A stretch of DNA of 48,578 bases from an uncultured Solobacterium sp. (GTDB taxonomy: Bacteria; Bacillota_I; Bacilli_A; Erysipelotrichales; Erysipelotrichaceae). Every line of letters starts with the position of its first letter. Position 1 is the stretch's first letter. The DNA is taken from positions 1 to 48,578 of the forward strand of contig CAKMPP010000025.1 in assembly GCA_927911475.1 (NCBI GenBank), given 5' to 3'. Below, one piece after another: positions 19,880 to 29,823 of the stretch. The notes beneath the pieces were generated by a model. The model had not been told where the DNA came from, searched no databases, and saw only the letters and a program-made list of their open reading frames with translations. The translations under genes were made by a program, and so were the position numbers.

Positions 19880-21091
19880 ATGAAATATGATTTTACAACG
19901 ATAATGGATCGTCATGGCAAAGATGCGATTGCGGTTGATGGTATAGGAACAACAGGAAAACCTGAGTTGCCTGATGAAGGTTTTGATGTAATTCCAATGT
20001 GGATTGCGGATATGAACTTTCCTACAGTTCCTTCTGTGCAGAAAGAAATCGTTAAGCGTGTGAATCATCCTGCATTTGGATATTTTGCGCCAAGTGAAGA
20101 ATACTATCAGAGTATCATTGATTGGCAATACAAGCGTAATGGAGTAATAGGGCTTTTACCAGAACATATTGGATATGAAAATGGTGTTCTGGGTGGTTTG
20201 TTGTCTGCTTTAACAGCTTATGCCACTCCAGGAGATGCAGTGTTAGTACATAGTCCAACATATATTGGATTTACGCATTGCTTGAATAATAATGGCTTTC
20301 ATATTGTACATAGTCCACTCGTAAAGGATGAAGATGGTATTTGGCGGATGGATTATCTAGATATGGAAGAGAAGATCAAGCAAAATCATATTCATGTGGC
20401 AATCTTCTGTTCCCCACACAACCCTTGTGGTCGTGTGTGGCAGTTGGATGAAATCCAAAAAGCAATGGAAGTCTATGAACGTAATGACGTAGTTGTTATC
20501 TCGGATGAAATCTGGTCAGATATTATATTAGAGGGATATAAGCATATTCCTACACAATCAGTAAATGAATGGGCACATGAACATGTAGCTGCATTATACG
20601 CACCAAGTAAGACGTTTAATCTTGCAGGACTAGTGGGAGCATATCACATTATCTATAATCAGACGCTACGTGATCGCATCCATTCAAAAGCCTCAAAATC
20701 ACACTACAATAATATGAATGTATTATCCATGCATGCATTAATTGGTGCTTATAAACCAGAAGGGCATGCATGGTTGGAAGAACTGCGAGAAGTAATTACT
20801 GGTAATGTAAATTATGCAGTAGAGTATATCAAAGAGAACTTCGAAGGTGTAGAGCTAATGAAGCCAGAAGGAACATACATGTTATTTATTGATTGTGAGA
20901 AGTGGTGTAAGCAACATAAAAAAACAATCGAAGAAGTTGAAAAAGCTGGATATCGTGTTGGTGTAGCTTGGCAAGATGGACGCATGTTTCATGGGCCGTA
21001 TAGTATTCGTATGAATCTAGCACTACCTTTATCACGTGTACAAGAAGCATTTAAACGTTTAGATCAATATGTATTTAATGCGAAGTGGTAA
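19880..21091 (+). CDS. patB: PatB/MalY-type PLP-dependent C-S lyase (cystathionine beta-lyase)
   Basis: A 403-residue fold-type I aminotransferase-family enzyme. The start at MKYDFTTIMDRHG (19880) has a GGGAGGA site; an earlier reading from 19811 does not. PMWIADMNFP near residue 43, FCSPHNPCGRVW, ISDEIWSD and the PLP lysine in APSKTFNLAGL (about 235) match the PatB/MalY group. These enzymes cleave cystathionine or cysteine, releasing homocysteine/pyruvate/ammonia or hydrogen sulfide. Hydrogen sulfide production would suit an oral or gut anaerobe, but the physiological substrate is not readable from sequence. Confidence 0.9.
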   Translation: MKYDFTTIMDRHGKDAIAVDGIGTTGKPELPDEGFDVIPMWIADMNFPTVPSVQKEIVKRVNHPAFGYFAPSEEYYQSIIDWQYKRNGVIGLLPEHIGYENGVLGGLLSALTAYATPGDAVLVHSPTYIGFTHCLNNNGFHIVHSPLVKDEDGIWRMDYLDMEEKIKQNHIHVAIFCSPHNPCGRVWQLDEIQKAMEVYERNDVVVISDEIWSDIILEGYKHIPTQSVNEWAHEHVAALYAPSKTFNLAGLVGAYHIIYNQTLRDRIHSKASKSHYNNMNVLSMHALIGAYKPEGHAWLEELREVITGNVNYAVEYIKENFEGVELMKPEGTYMLFIDCEKWCKQHKKTIEEVEKAGYRVGVAWQDGRMFHGPYSIRMNLALPLSRVQEAFKRLDQYVFNAKW

Positions 21092-21128
21092 TAGTCAAAC
21101 TTTAGAAATATAGAGATCAGTTATGTTT

Positions 21129-21163
21129 ACATTTTGGGCACGAAGTCTTCGTGTCCAAAATGT
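21129..21163. terminator. Bidirectional hairpin between convergent genes
   Basis: ACATTTTGGGCACGAAG pairs with TTCGTGTCCAAAATGT almost perfectly, between patB (ending 21091) and the leftward MBL gene (ending 21177). There is no long T run on either side, so termination strength is uncertain. Confidence 0.65.
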
Positions 21164-21176
21164 GTTATACATGAAT

Positions 21177-21926
21177 TTAAATATCTATTCTCTCGCCAAT
21201 AGTTAGAACTTTATAGCCTGCATCTGTAACTTCTTTTTTGGTTGTCTGATAATGACTATAGTCATCAATATGAATTGGGTAAATAATTTTGGGATGCAGT
21301 AAATCATTTAGTTGTCTTAACATTTTTAAATTCATCGTGAATGGTCCACCAAATGATCCAGTTTTCACTGCTCCTAAATTAGCAAAAACAGCATCTATAT
21401 TTCTCGATATATAGTTTATTAATTTTGGATAGAAAATAGTATCGCTTGTAAAATAGAGCACTTTGGTTTCGGATGGTCCAATAATTGAAATTTGATATCC
21501 ATTTACTTTTCCTATAATTACCTGCATTATGAAATTACTTGCATGATATGCTGGTATGGCTTTGATGGTAATCTGATACTCATCAATAGTAAATTTCTTC
21601 TCATCATTCCAATTTAAGATGATACTATTTGAACATAACAAGTCTTTTATAATTTTTTCATTGGGCGAAATAACAATTTTCTCACGCATGTAGTTTCTTC
21701 CAATATCATCTAGATGATCTTGGTGATTATGAGTGATTAACCAGATATTAACTTTGTTTAGGAGAGTTGTATCGTTGTAGACATCATTTTGTTTCTCAGA
21801 TACGAACCCTTTAAACTGAACTTTAGTTCCTTTCGGAGATAAATCGGGGTCGATGCCAATATAGAATTTATCATCAATGGAGATTACTCCACAGGCAACT
21901 CCACAATAAGTAAATGAAATAGACAT
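21177..21926 (-). CDS. MBL-fold metallo-hydrolase, UlaG/YtnP-like
   Basis: A 249-residue metallo-beta-lactamase-fold protein. The metal-binding motif is THNHQDHLDD (about residue 67), with further ligands expected from AYHASN, FTSDTIF and YPIHIDDY. The compact layout resembles UlaG-like L-ascorbate-6-phosphate lactonase relatives and other MBL-fold proteins of unknown substrate. Ribosome site AGAGAGG precedes the start. It is followed by a converging terminator. The substrate is unknown. Confidence 0.82.
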   Translation of the reverse strand: MSISFTYCGVACGVISIDDKFYIGIDPDLSPKGTKVQFKGFVSEKQNDVYNDTTLLNKVNIWLITHNHQDHLDDIGRNYMREKIVISPNEKIIKDLLCSNSIILNWNDEKKFTIDEYQITIKAIPAYHASNFIMQVIIGKVNGYQISIIGPSETKVLYFTSDTIFYPKLINYISRNIDAVFANLGAVKTGSFGGPFTMNLKMLRQLNDLLHPKIIYPIHIDDYSHYQTTKKEVTDAGYKVLTIGERIDI

Positions 21927-22050
21927 AAAACCTCTCTTTCTAGCGATTCTAACTCATTCAGAAATGAACGATTGTTTAGATTCATTATAAAGCATTCTTA
22001 AGAATACTGATTGGTATTCATGTTTCTTATGATATTCGTAATCTTCAAAA

Positions 22051-22071
22051 TAAAAATCCACTATTTTGTGG
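22051..22071 (-). terminator. Terminator of the tRNA-Pro gene
   Basis: On the minus strand TCCAC and GTGGA form a stem closed by AAAATA and followed by TTTTTATTTTG, 10 bp after the CCA end of the tRNA. Confidence 0.75.
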
Positions 22072-22080
22072 AATTTTTTA

Positions 22081-22157
22081 TGGTCGGGGTGACGAGATTC
22101 GAACTCACGACCTCTTCGTCCCGAACGAAGCGCTCTACCAAGCTGAGCCACACCCCG
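22081..22157 (-). tRNA. tRNA-Pro (anticodon CGG), CCA encoded
   Basis: A full cloverleaf on the minus strand: acceptor arm CGGGGTG/CACCCCG, D arm GCTC...GAGC, anticodon stem CTTCG/CGAAG with loop TTCGGGA (anticodon CGG, reading CCG), T arm GTGAGTTCGAATCTC (T-loop TTCGAAT) and A73 followed by encoded CCA. A TATAAT box lies on the minus strand at 22177-22172, 15 bp upstream. The anticodon is rather restricted; a UGG isoacceptor should exist elsewhere. Confidence 0.95.
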
Positions 22158-22210
22158 ATACCCTATTGCCTATTATATCAAATAGAGAAAAAGTGGAGAG
22201 TGAAAATTTA

Positions 22211-22612
22211 TTACTTTGATTGCTTTATGAGATAGAGAATACCACTAATAACACTCGTAATAATTGCTAGCACAATATACATTAATAGAAAACCTGCAAT
22301 ACCTGCAACAATGTCAACGAAGTCCATTGTACCAGTGTGGGTAATGCCTTGACCAATTTCAATCGCAAAGGTAATCACAATAATGAGTGTAAATACGTAT
22401 ATAAAGGTTAATGTTAGAAAGTGATGTCGCTTTGCGAGGAATTTGAAGAGTGGATATATAATCGCAATCATTAAAATTCCTAATATACCAATGACTACAA
22501 AGTGCAAATCTTTATCAGATAATCCAATCAGATTATTGTCATTCCATGTCAAAATTGTATTATGAATAGAAGTGATTAGTTCAATCAGAAAATAGAGAAT
22601 TTTTGTTAACAT
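22211..22612 (-). CDS. Small VanZ-like membrane protein
   Basis: A 133-residue membrane protein with three to four hydrophobic helices. The start is at MLTKILYFL (22612), with GGGAGG eight bases upstream; an earlier in-frame ATG (22648) has no site. The patterns SDKDLHFVVIGILG, EIGQG and DFVDIVAGIAGFLL correspond to the VanZ family (D-K-x-x-H, E-x-x-Q, D-x-x-D). It is unrelated in close sequence to the VanZ-like protein at 17912. It reads leftward, divergent from the yybS-like gene. Confidence 0.75.
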   Translation of the reverse strand: MLTKILYFLIELITSIHNTILTWNDNNLIGLSDKDLHFVVIGILGILMIAIIYPLFKFLAKRHHFLTLTFIYVFTLIIVITFAIEIGQGITHTGTMDFVDIVAGIAGFLLMYIVLAIITSVISGILYLIKQSK

Positions 22613-22788
22613 AGGGGCCTCCCTGGGGAGTATCATAGCAGAATTCAATACTGTTATAAAAGTGATAAAATGATGAGACTTTCAATGAAAGTGATTTAGC
22701 GAAACCTAGGGGAATCGAATTTGTTTGGATATGGTATAATATTGGCATGCGAAAAGCGACTTTTCATAGTGCTTTTTGGGAGATTATT

Positions 22789-23739
22789 ATGAATCAAAAT
22801 GTAAGAAAGATTACCGAAGGGGCAATGATGGTTGCCTTAATCGGCGTATTTATGTTAATTGATAGACAGTTCCAAGGAACATTCAGTAGTATGTTTGTGT
22901 TCCTGTTACCATTACCAATGGTATATTTTGGAGCGAAATATGGACTGCGTGATAGCTTGATGGTTTTGGTTGCTATCATCTTTGTGTCCTTTATTTTCGC
23001 AAGTCCATTTGCAGTATTCTTCTTTGTCGCTGAAGCGATTATTGGTTTGGCATATGGATGTGGTATCTATCAAAATGTAGAGAGTAAGAGATTATTGCTC
23101 AGAACGATGGTTCTTGGAGGTCTTACAGAACTGCTTGCGGTTGTGATTAACGTAGCTATCTTTGGTGTTAGTTTTGATCAACTTGTATTAGAATTACGTG
23201 AAACTTTTGATATGATGCAAAAATCAATGGGTTTAACGGTAAATACAAATGTGGATATCAACGTATTATTGCGTAATGTATTCTTCGTAAGTACGTTGAT
23301 GTTAGGTGTATTAGAAGCGATAGTGACACATATTTCATCAAGATTATTACTCAAGAGATTGCGTATCAAGGTGCCTGAATCAACACCACTCTATCTATAC
23401 TTTCCACCTAAGTGGATTGGATATGTAGCACTAGTTGGAATGTTTGGGTATTTATATATTGGCTCTGGTTATATTAAAACAGAACCAGCTCTAACAATTA
23501 TTTCAGCGTTAGGAACATTTGCGTATTTCTATCTAACAGCGATGGGTGTTGTTGGATTACTAGTTATGATTGGATTAATGGCAAAGGAAAGTCGCAAAAT
23601 CTTAACATTTGTAGTGTTTATCTTAGCGATAGTTCTGTCATTTCCAGTTGCGATTTATGGATTTTTATATATCACAACAAATATGCATCAACGAATAGTA
23701 GAGGAGGGATATCATGCAACAAAAAATGAATCGAATTAA
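22789..23739 (+). CDS. DUF2232/YybS-like membrane protein
   Basis: A 316-residue polytopic membrane protein (about eight hydrophobic segments) of the YybS family, which sits next to gdpP in many Firmicutes. The start MNQNVRKITEGAMMVALIG at 22789 has GGGAG upstream; a reading from 22747 overlaps the probable promoter (TATAAT at 22735-22740). It overlaps gdpP by 26 bp, so the two are translationally coupled. The family resembles small S-component-like transporters, but the role is unknown. Confidence 0.85.
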   Translation: MNQNVRKITEGAMMVALIGVFMLIDRQFQGTFSSMFVFLLPLPMVYFGAKYGLRDSLMVLVAIIFVSFIFASPFAVFFFVAEAIIGLAYGCGIYQNVESKRLLLRTMVLGGLTELLAVVINVAIFGVSFDQLVLELRETFDMMQKSMGLTVNTNVDINVLLRNVFFVSTLMLGVLEAIVTHISSRLLLKRLRIKVPESTPLYLYFPPKWIGYVALVGMFGYLYIGSGYIKTEPALTIISALGTFAYFYLTAMGVVGLLVMIGLMAKESRKILTFVVFILAIVLSFPVAIYGFLYITTNMHQRIVEEGYHATKNESN

Positions 23740-25684
23740 ACAACTTGTTTTTGTGGCACTTGCTATCCAGCTTGCGATTGTTATCTTATTGCAGTTGCTT
23801 TTCAAATTAAATATCTTACCAGGTATCTTGGTATTAATTGCAGAGGCTCTAATAGCAGTATATCTCTTAGAGTTTTTCCAATCTGCGAATGAAGAAGAGT
23901 CCATTGGTCTAGAAAAGTATTTAGGTGGTTCTTACGCTGATGCGTATCTAGTTGGTGGCGTAGGTATGATGAACTACGATGAAAACTATGTCATTACATG
24001 GCAGAGTGAGCTCTTTAAAGAAAGAGGACTTGATCGTATTGGTTCTAAATTACTGACCTGGTTACCTGAAGCCAATGATATTATTTCCGGGGAAACGGAA
24101 AAGGTTAATGTCCAGATTGACCAATATGTTTATGAAGTAAGTAAGCGTGAAAATGCGCCAACAATATTCTTTAAAGATATTACGCTTTTGGATAAATATC
24201 GCAGTAAGTATAACGAAGAACATGTTGTACTAGGTCTAGCTAGTTTTGATAACTATGAAGAAAGTACGATGTATGCGGATGATGCAGATATTGCAAATAT
24301 CAATGCGACAATTCGTACACCACTCAACGAATACTTCCAGCAGTATGGTGTATTCTTAAGAAGATTAAATAACAATCGTTACTTATTAGTACTCAATGAA
24401 AGAATCTATCGCGAAATTGCGGCAGATCGTTTCTCAATTCTAAATATTGTACGTAAGGCTTCGCAGAAGGCTGAAGTATCTATCACATTGTCTATGGCTT
24501 TTGCCAAGGGTAGTTCAAACTTTGCGGAGCTTGATGAGACAGTTACGAAGCTAATGGATCTTGCGCAAACGCGTGGTGGTGACCAGGTTGCGATTCAGGT
24601 GGTTGGCGAAGATGTTAAATACTTTGGTGGTTCAACTGAAGCTGCTGAGAAGAGAAGTCGTGTACGTGTACGCGTTATGGCACATGCATTACGTGACCTC
24701 ATTCAACATTCTTCCAACGTAATTATCTGTGGACATAAGAATGCGGACTTTGACTGTATTGGTTCTGCAATTTGTTTGTCCAAGATGGCATCTGCTTTCA
24801 ATAAACCGGTCAGCATTATCGCTAAGACGGGTGGTATTGAAGAAAAGTTAGAAGCTGCAATGAAAGAAAATGAGCAGGAACTAGCAGAAGGCGTAACATT
24901 TGTGACGGAAGGTGAAGCCATCAATCAACTGAAGGATGATTCACTTGTCATTATGACAGACCATCACAACATTCTACAGTCTAATGGTGCAAAACTATTG
25001 GAGATGGCAAAACGCATTGTAGTAATTGACCATCACCGCAGAAGTACAGATATGGGTATAAAGCCTATTTTGATTTATATCGAAGCAGGTGCTTCTAGTA
25101 CTTGTGAAATCTTGACAGAAATGATTCCGTTTATATCAAGCAAAGTAGATATTTCTGAATTAGAAGCGACATTCATGCTTGCAGGTATGACAATTGATAC
25201 ACGTAAGTGGCGTGAAAGAACAGGTGTACGTACCTATGATGCGGCGAGTGCTTTACGTAAACTTGGAGCTGATCCACAGGTTGCATATGACTATCTAAAA
25301 GATACATATGAAGAGTTTGCATTGAAGAGTGCAATTATGAATGCAAGTGAAAGTTATCCAGATGGTATTGTAATTGCGGCTGTAGAAAACGAGAAGATTA
25401 CACGTTCTATTATGAGTCAGGTTGCGGATAGTTTATTAAGTATTCAAGATGTAAAGGCAGCCTTTGTTATCGCACAGGATAAGAGTACAGGAATCAATAG
25501 TATTTCTGCACGCTCAAATGGTGAAATAAACGTACAGGCAATTATGGAAGCCATGCATGGTGGTGGACATATGACAGCTGCCGCAACACAACGTAAGGAT
25601 GCGACAGTCAAAGAACTCAAAGAAGAGTTAATTAATATTATTGAACAACAAAAGAAGGAGGCAGAAGATGAAAGTAATTCTTAA
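23714..25684 (+). CDS. gdpP: Cyclic-di-AMP phosphodiesterase GdpP (DHH family)
   Basis: Hydrolyses c-di-AMP to pApA and so controls osmolyte uptake and wall stress. Two N-terminal membrane helices (about residues 8-55) are followed by a degenerate PAS region, a degenerate GGDEF domain ending at RGGDQVAIQVVGED (about 280), then a DHH domain and a DHHA1 domain. The metal motifs are GHKNADFDCIGSA, MTDHHN and VIDHHRRS; the DHHA1 signature is GGGHMTAAAT. At 656 residues the length is normal. It overlaps both yybS-like and rplI (17 bp), in the order conserved in Bacillus (yybS-yybT-rplI-dnaC). Confidence 0.95.
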   Translation: MQQKMNRIKQLVFVALAIQLAIVILLQLLFKLNILPGILVLIAEALIAVYLLEFFQSANEEESIGLEKYLGGSYADAYLVGGVGMMNYDENYVITWQSELFKERGLDRIGSKLLTWLPEANDIISGETEKVNVQIDQYVYEVSKRENAPTIFFKDITLLDKYRSKYNEEHVVLGLASFDNYEESTMYADDADIANINATIRTPLNEYFQQYGVFLRRLNNNRYLLVLNERIYREIAADRFSILNIVRKASQKAEVSITLSMAFAKGSSNFAELDETVTKLMDLAQTRGGDQVAIQVVGEDVKYFGGSTEAAEKRSRVRVRVMAHALRDLIQHSSNVIICGHKNADFDCIGSAICLSKMASAFNKPVSIIAKTGGIEEKLEAAMKENEQELAEGVTFVTEGEAINQLKDDSLVIMTDHHNILQSNGAKLLEMAKRIVVIDHHRRSTDMGIKPILIYIEAGASSTCEILTEMIPFISSKVDISELEATFMLAGMTIDTRKWRERTGVRTYDAASALRKLGADPQVAYDYLKDTYEEFALKSAIMNASESYPDGIVIAAVENEKITRSIMSQVADSLLSIQDVKAAFVIAQDKSTGINSISARSNGEINVQAIMEAMHGGGHMTAAATQRKDATVKELKEELINIIEQQKKEAEDESNS

Positions 25685-26117
25685 ACAAGATGTTAAAAAA
25701 GTAGGAAAGCGTGGAGATATCGTCGATGTTTCTGATGGTTACGGAAGAAATTTCTTAATCGCAAGAGGACTTGCGGTGGCAGAATCTAAGGCTAGCTTAG
25801 AGATCTTAAAAGAACAGAAATCAGAAGAAGCTGCACTAGAAGCACAGCGTGAACAAGAAGCACGTGAAAAAGCTGCTTTATTAGAAAAGACAGTAGTTAC
25901 TTTCACAGTGAAGTCTGGTAAAGAAGGAAGAGTCTTCGGTTCTGTTTCCACAAAGCAGATTGTGGAGGCTTTGAATAAACAAGGTATTATTATTGAAAAG
26001 CGTAAGATTATTGATACAGAACCGATTCATAGTCTTGGCACAACAAGAGTAAAAGTTGAATTACACAAGAATGTTATCGGTACAATCGTTGTAAAAGTAC
26101 TGGGAAGTGAGAACTAA
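25668..26117 (+). CDS. rplI: 50S ribosomal protein L9
   Basis: A 149-residue protein from ATG 25668, preceded by AAGGAGGCAGAAG within the end of gdpP. The N-terminal GKRGDIVDVSDGYGRNFLIARGLA motif, the long central helix and the C-terminal domain (SGKEGRVFGSVST) are all present. It lies between gdpP and dnaB with 2 bp to dnaB. Confidence 0.96.
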   Translation: MKVILKQDVKKVGKRGDIVDVSDGYGRNFLIARGLAVAESKASLEILKEQKSEEAALEAQREQEAREKAALLEKTVVTFTVKSGKEGRVFGSVSTKQIVEALNKQGIIIEKRKIIDTEPIHSLGTTRVKVELHKNVIGTIVVKVLGSEN

Positions 26118-26119
26118 AT

Positions 26120-27482
26120 ATGCCACGCGTATTGCCTTCTGCACCTGAGGCAGAAGCTAGTTTACTTGGAACTATGCTTGTATACCCGAGTTCTTCTCGC
26201 ACAACACTTGAAGAAGGACTTGAGGCTGATGATTTCTTCATCGAAGCCAACCGTCGTATCTATCATGCATGTGAAGAACTATATCAAGAGGGTATACAGA
26301 TTGACTCTACCACTGTTGCGACACGTTTTAAAGGATACAGATCTTTTAGATAAGTCTGGTGGAATGGAATACATTCTGAATTTAATGAATGCAGCAGTAA
26401 CAAGTGCGAATACATTAACGTATGTTAATTTGATTCGTGATAAAGCAATGATGCGTCGTATGATTGAAGCTGCTGAAAGAGTTGTGGAAGAAGGCTTTAA
26501 TGGACAGACAGATTTGAATGATTATCTTGACCGTTCAGAGAAAGAAATCTTGAATGTATCGCGTAATCGTAAAGCTGGTGAGTTTAAGAATCCTAACGAT
26601 GTCTTAAATGAAGTGTTAAAGACAATTCGTGCAGCATCGCAGAATTCATCGGAGATTACTGGTTTAAAGACAGGCTTTAATGATCTTGATCGTATTACAC
26701 ATGGTTTACAGCGTGGTGATATGATTGTCTTGGCTGCGCGTCCATCTATGGGTAAAACAGCGGTTGCCTTAAACATAGCGATGAACGTTGCACTCATTCC
26801 ACAAGTTCAAAAAGGTGCGATTGCGATTTTCTCACTTGAGATGGGTGCAGAACAGTTAGCGATGCGTTTGTTAAGTGCAAAGAGTCATATCCAAGGTGAT
26901 AAGTTAAAGACCGGTCGTTTGACAAACGAAGAGTGGAATCGTATTAATGAAGCTTCAGCAGAGTTAAAGGCTTCCAATATTTATATCGATGATATGGCAG
27001 GAATCAAGATTCCTGAAATCTTCTCAAAGTGCCGCCGTTTACAGGCAGAACATGGCTTAAACATGGTTATGATTGACTATATCCAGTTGATCAGTGGGCC
27101 ATCCGATCGTTCTGGTGTAAACCGTCAGCAGGAAGTATCTGATATCTCTCGTAGCTTAAAAGCACTTGCACGTGAGCTAAATGTTCCAGTTGTGGCCTTA
27201 TCTCAGTTAAGTCGTAGTGTTGAAACACGTGAAGATAAAAGACCAATGTTAAGTGACTTACGTGAATCTGGAGCGATTGAGCAGGATGCCGATATCGTTA
27301 TGATGTTATATCGTGAGTCCTACTATAACGAAGAAGCAAAAGAACAAGCTAGAGAATCTGGAACAGAACGTTTAGAAATCAATCTAGCAAAGCATCGTAA
27401 TGGTGCTACAGGTAGAGTTTATGTAGCGTTTGAAGCAGATACGAACGCACTATATAACATTGCCCCAAATAAACCACAATAA
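26120..27482 (+). CDS. dnaB: Replicative DNA helicase DnaB, one frameshift
   Basis: Hexameric 5'-3' helicase of the replication fork. The N-terminal domain starts PSAPEAEASLLG; Walker A is ARPSMGKTAV (about 208), with SLEMGAEQL, MIDYIQLISG and LSQLSRSVE in the RecA core. The frame is broken at 26326-26329, where CGTTTTAAAGG should be CGTTTAAAGG (one extra T): the protein reads TTVATR in one frame and LKDTDLLDKSGGMEY in the next. Corrected length is 453 residues, standard for DnaB. As DnaB is essential, this is most likely a sequencing error. Confidence 0.93.
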
Positions 27483-27496
27483 TGAAGGAGGAAGGC

Positions 27497-29002
27497 ATGA
27501 AAAATCTGATTGCTGTAACGGTATGCTTAGTGTTATCAATCGCAATTGTAATCGTGCCTTCTTTTCTCTATCCTTCCTATGAGGGGGTTGTGGCTGGTTC
27601 AGTTGGTGATTTTAATCAAACTGTAGAAATGATTACTTCTGATATACATAAGGTATATAAGTTGTATCAAGATCAAAAGTTGATAGGCATCATAAAGGAT
27701 AAAACTTATATGGATGAACATCTAAATACCGTTTATGAGACAAAGTATGCTAGCATGTTTCCGAATACACATATCAGTATTGCTAGTAACATGTATCTTG
27801 TTGAAGAGATGAGTTCAAATGTCTATACAGATGTAGATGCTGAAATCATGCAGTATTTAGATGATCATTCTCTATACAGCATTGCTTGTAAATCAATCTC
27901 TTTCTCAGAAGAAGATAAAGAATATGCAAGAATTTTTGTGACATCAGAAGAAATTTATCAAGAAGCGTTACAGAAGTATTTATCCTATTTTATTGATGAG
28001 GATACACTAGAAGCTATTCATAAGCACCAGACAATTTCGAATCTAATGGAATATGGTGAAATGATAATGGGTTTTAAAATCAATGAAACAATACAGATTG
28101 CGGATGCGTACGCATCCGTAGGAGAGATTAAGACTACGGAAGAAGAAGTGTTACGTTACTTATCCTATGGTGATAATGAGAGTCTTGAATACTATACAGT
28201 TGAAGAAGGAGATACACTAACTTCGATAGGTTTACAGAATTATGGTTTAACTGCAGAGCAGTTGATGCGTATCAATCAAGATGTAATTACAGATGTAAAT
28301 CAAACGTTAACTGCAGGCACAAAATTATGTGTAACATACTTCACTTCACCAATTGATGTGTATGTTTATAAACAAAGATTACAGAAGGAAACATTGTTCT
28401 ATAAGACCTCTGTATTAGAAGATAATACAGTTGAAACTGGTAAAACAGTGGTTAGACAGATTGGGGCGAATGGTTCAAAGAATGTACTCTATCATGAAAC
28501 ATGGATAAATGGAGTATTGAATGCTGGACAAGAGCTATCTTCGGTTGTAACAGCAGCAGGACAAGATGAAGTAATTGCGATAGGAAAGAATAGTGATTTA
28601 GGTATTGGTAGTGGTAACTTAGCATATCCTGTTGAACATCCTGAAATCATTTGTGAGTATGGCTGTTATGCAGGGTTTGAGTCGATTGATTTTATCAATC
28701 GATATAATCGATGGGGAAATGTATTGGCTGTTGATACAGGAAGTATCAAAGAGAAGGGTTATACAGATGAACTGGGTAACTATGTAATTATTGACCACCA
28801 TAATGGGTATCAGAGTGTATATGGACATATGTACTTACCATGCTCATTAGAAGTTGATACCATCGTTAGAAAAGGCGATGTAATTGGTAAGATTGGTATG
28901 ACTGGTAAAGCGACTGGACCACATTTAACATTTAGCTTATATAAGGATGATGAGCCAGTGAATGCATGTTCTGCGTTGATGAATTGTGAGGATTTGAACT
29001 GA
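27497..29002 (+). CDS. Membrane-anchored LysM-G5-M23 protein with degenerate peptidase site
   Basis: A 501-residue cell-surface protein. The start is at MKNLIAV (27497) after AAGGAGGAAGG; one hydrophobic helix (residues ~3-22) anchors it. A long N-terminal region of unknown fold is followed by a LysM domain (YYTVEEGDTLTSIG, about 232-280), a G5 domain (about 290-360) and a C-terminal M23/LytM-like fold (about 375-490: VIIDHHNGYQSVYGHM, TGKATGPHLTFSLY). The M23 zinc ligands look lost: the H-x-H motif reads HLT, and the upstream H-x-x-x-D histidine position reads FESID. It probably binds wall rather than cutting it, like WalJ-locus or EnvC-type non-catalytic M23 proteins. It follows dnaB after 14 bp. 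Confidence 0.83.
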   Translation: MKNLIAVTVCLVLSIAIVIVPSFLYPSYEGVVAGSVGDFNQTVEMITSDIHKVYKLYQDQKLIGIIKDKTYMDEHLNTVYETKYASMFPNTHISIASNMYLVEEMSSNVYTDVDAEIMQYLDDHSLYSIACKSISFSEEDKEYARIFVTSEEIYQEALQKYLSYFIDEDTLEAIHKHQTISNLMEYGEMIMGFKINETIQIADAYASVGEIKTTEEEVLRYLSYGDNESLEYYTVEEGDTLTSIGLQNYGLTAEQLMRINQDVITDVNQTLTAGTKLCVTYFTSPIDVYVYKQRLQKETLFYKTSVLEDNTVETGKTVVRQIGANGSKNVLYHETWINGVLNAGQELSSVVTAAGQDEVIAIGKNSDLGIGSGNLAYPVEHPEIICEYGCYAGFESIDFINRYNRWGNVLAVDTGSIKEKGYTDELGNYVIIDHHNGYQSVYGHMYLPCSLEVDTIVRKGDVIGKIGMTGKATGPHLTFSLYKDDEPVNACSALMNCEDLN

Positions 29003-29823
29003 TGATGGAATTTGCATTATTAGCGAGTGGTTCAAAAGGAAATAGTTTTGTGATTGTGGACGGTACTACAAAAGTCATGATTGATTGTGGTACAACAAAA
29101 AAGTATTTGTTTGAACGCTTAAAAGAACTAGAGATCTCATTGGATGATTTAGATGCAGTCTTAATCACACATAATCATTCTGATCATATCTCTCAAATTA
29201 AACATTTCGCCTCATTACCAATTTACTCACCGATTGAGATACCAAATATAGATACCTTTTATGTAAAACCTGGTTCTACCTTTACGATTGAAACTTTGCG
29301 CTTTACACCAATTGCACTATCGCATGATGCGTTAAATACAGTTGGATATATTGTTGAAAATGGAATTGAAAAACTGGTATATATCACGGATACGGGATAT
29401 ATCAATGAGAAACATATTCCACGTATCAAAGATGCAGATTACATCGTGTTAGAGTCTAATCATGATGTACAGATGCTCATGGCGACAAGTCGTCCACAAT
29501 ATACGAAACAGCGAATATATAGCGATACAGGACACTTGTGTAATGAAGACTGCGCAGCTGTACTAGATCAAATTGTTACAGAGAAAACTAAAATGATAAT
29601 TCTTGCGCATTTAAGTGAACAAGCAAATACACGCAAGAAAGCGTTAGATACAACAATACATGAATTACAAAATCATCAGGGATTACTGCATGAAAATTTA
29701 CTAGTATGTGCAGCAGGGCAATATGAGATGATTAGAAAGGGTATATATGATGAAAAAGTTGATGCCGGTAGCGTTAGCGCTATTATTGGTGTGGAATCTA
29801 GTCCTAACAATGATGTTGATTAG
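29002..29823 (+). CDS. walJ: MBL-fold hydrolase WalJ (YycJ)
   Basis: A 273-residue metallo-beta-lactamase-fold protein of the YycJ/WalJ family, which in Firmicutes belongs to the WalRK locus and is implicated in cell-division/wall coordination or DNA-related exonuclease activity. LLASGSKGNSF at the N-terminus and THNHSDHISQ (about 55) are diagnostic, with DTGHLCNEDC and LAHLSEQ later. The first codons MM leave the exact start open by one. It overlaps the M23 gene stop by one base and the HtrA-like gene by 77 bp. The walR and walK genes are not in this window. Confidence 0.9.
   Translation: MMEFALLASGSKGNSFVIVDGTTKVMIDCGTTKKYLFERLKELEISLDDLDAVLITHNHSDHISQIKHFASLPIYSPIEIPNIDTFYVKPGSTFTIETLRFTPIALSHDALNTVGYIVENGIEKLVYITDTGYINEKHIPRIKDADYIVLESNHDVQMLMATSRPQYTKQRIYSDTGHLCNEDCAAVLDQIVTEKTKMIILAHLSEQANTRKKALDTTIHELQNHQGLLHENLLVCAAGQYEMIRKGIYDEKVDAGSVSAIIGVESSPNNDVD

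Noticed and set aside
17912..22612. Vancomycin/teicoplanin resistance cluster because of two VanZ-like genes
   Set aside because: No vanHAX-type ligase or dehydrogenase genes are present, and VanZ-like proteins are widespread in Firmicutes without resistance.
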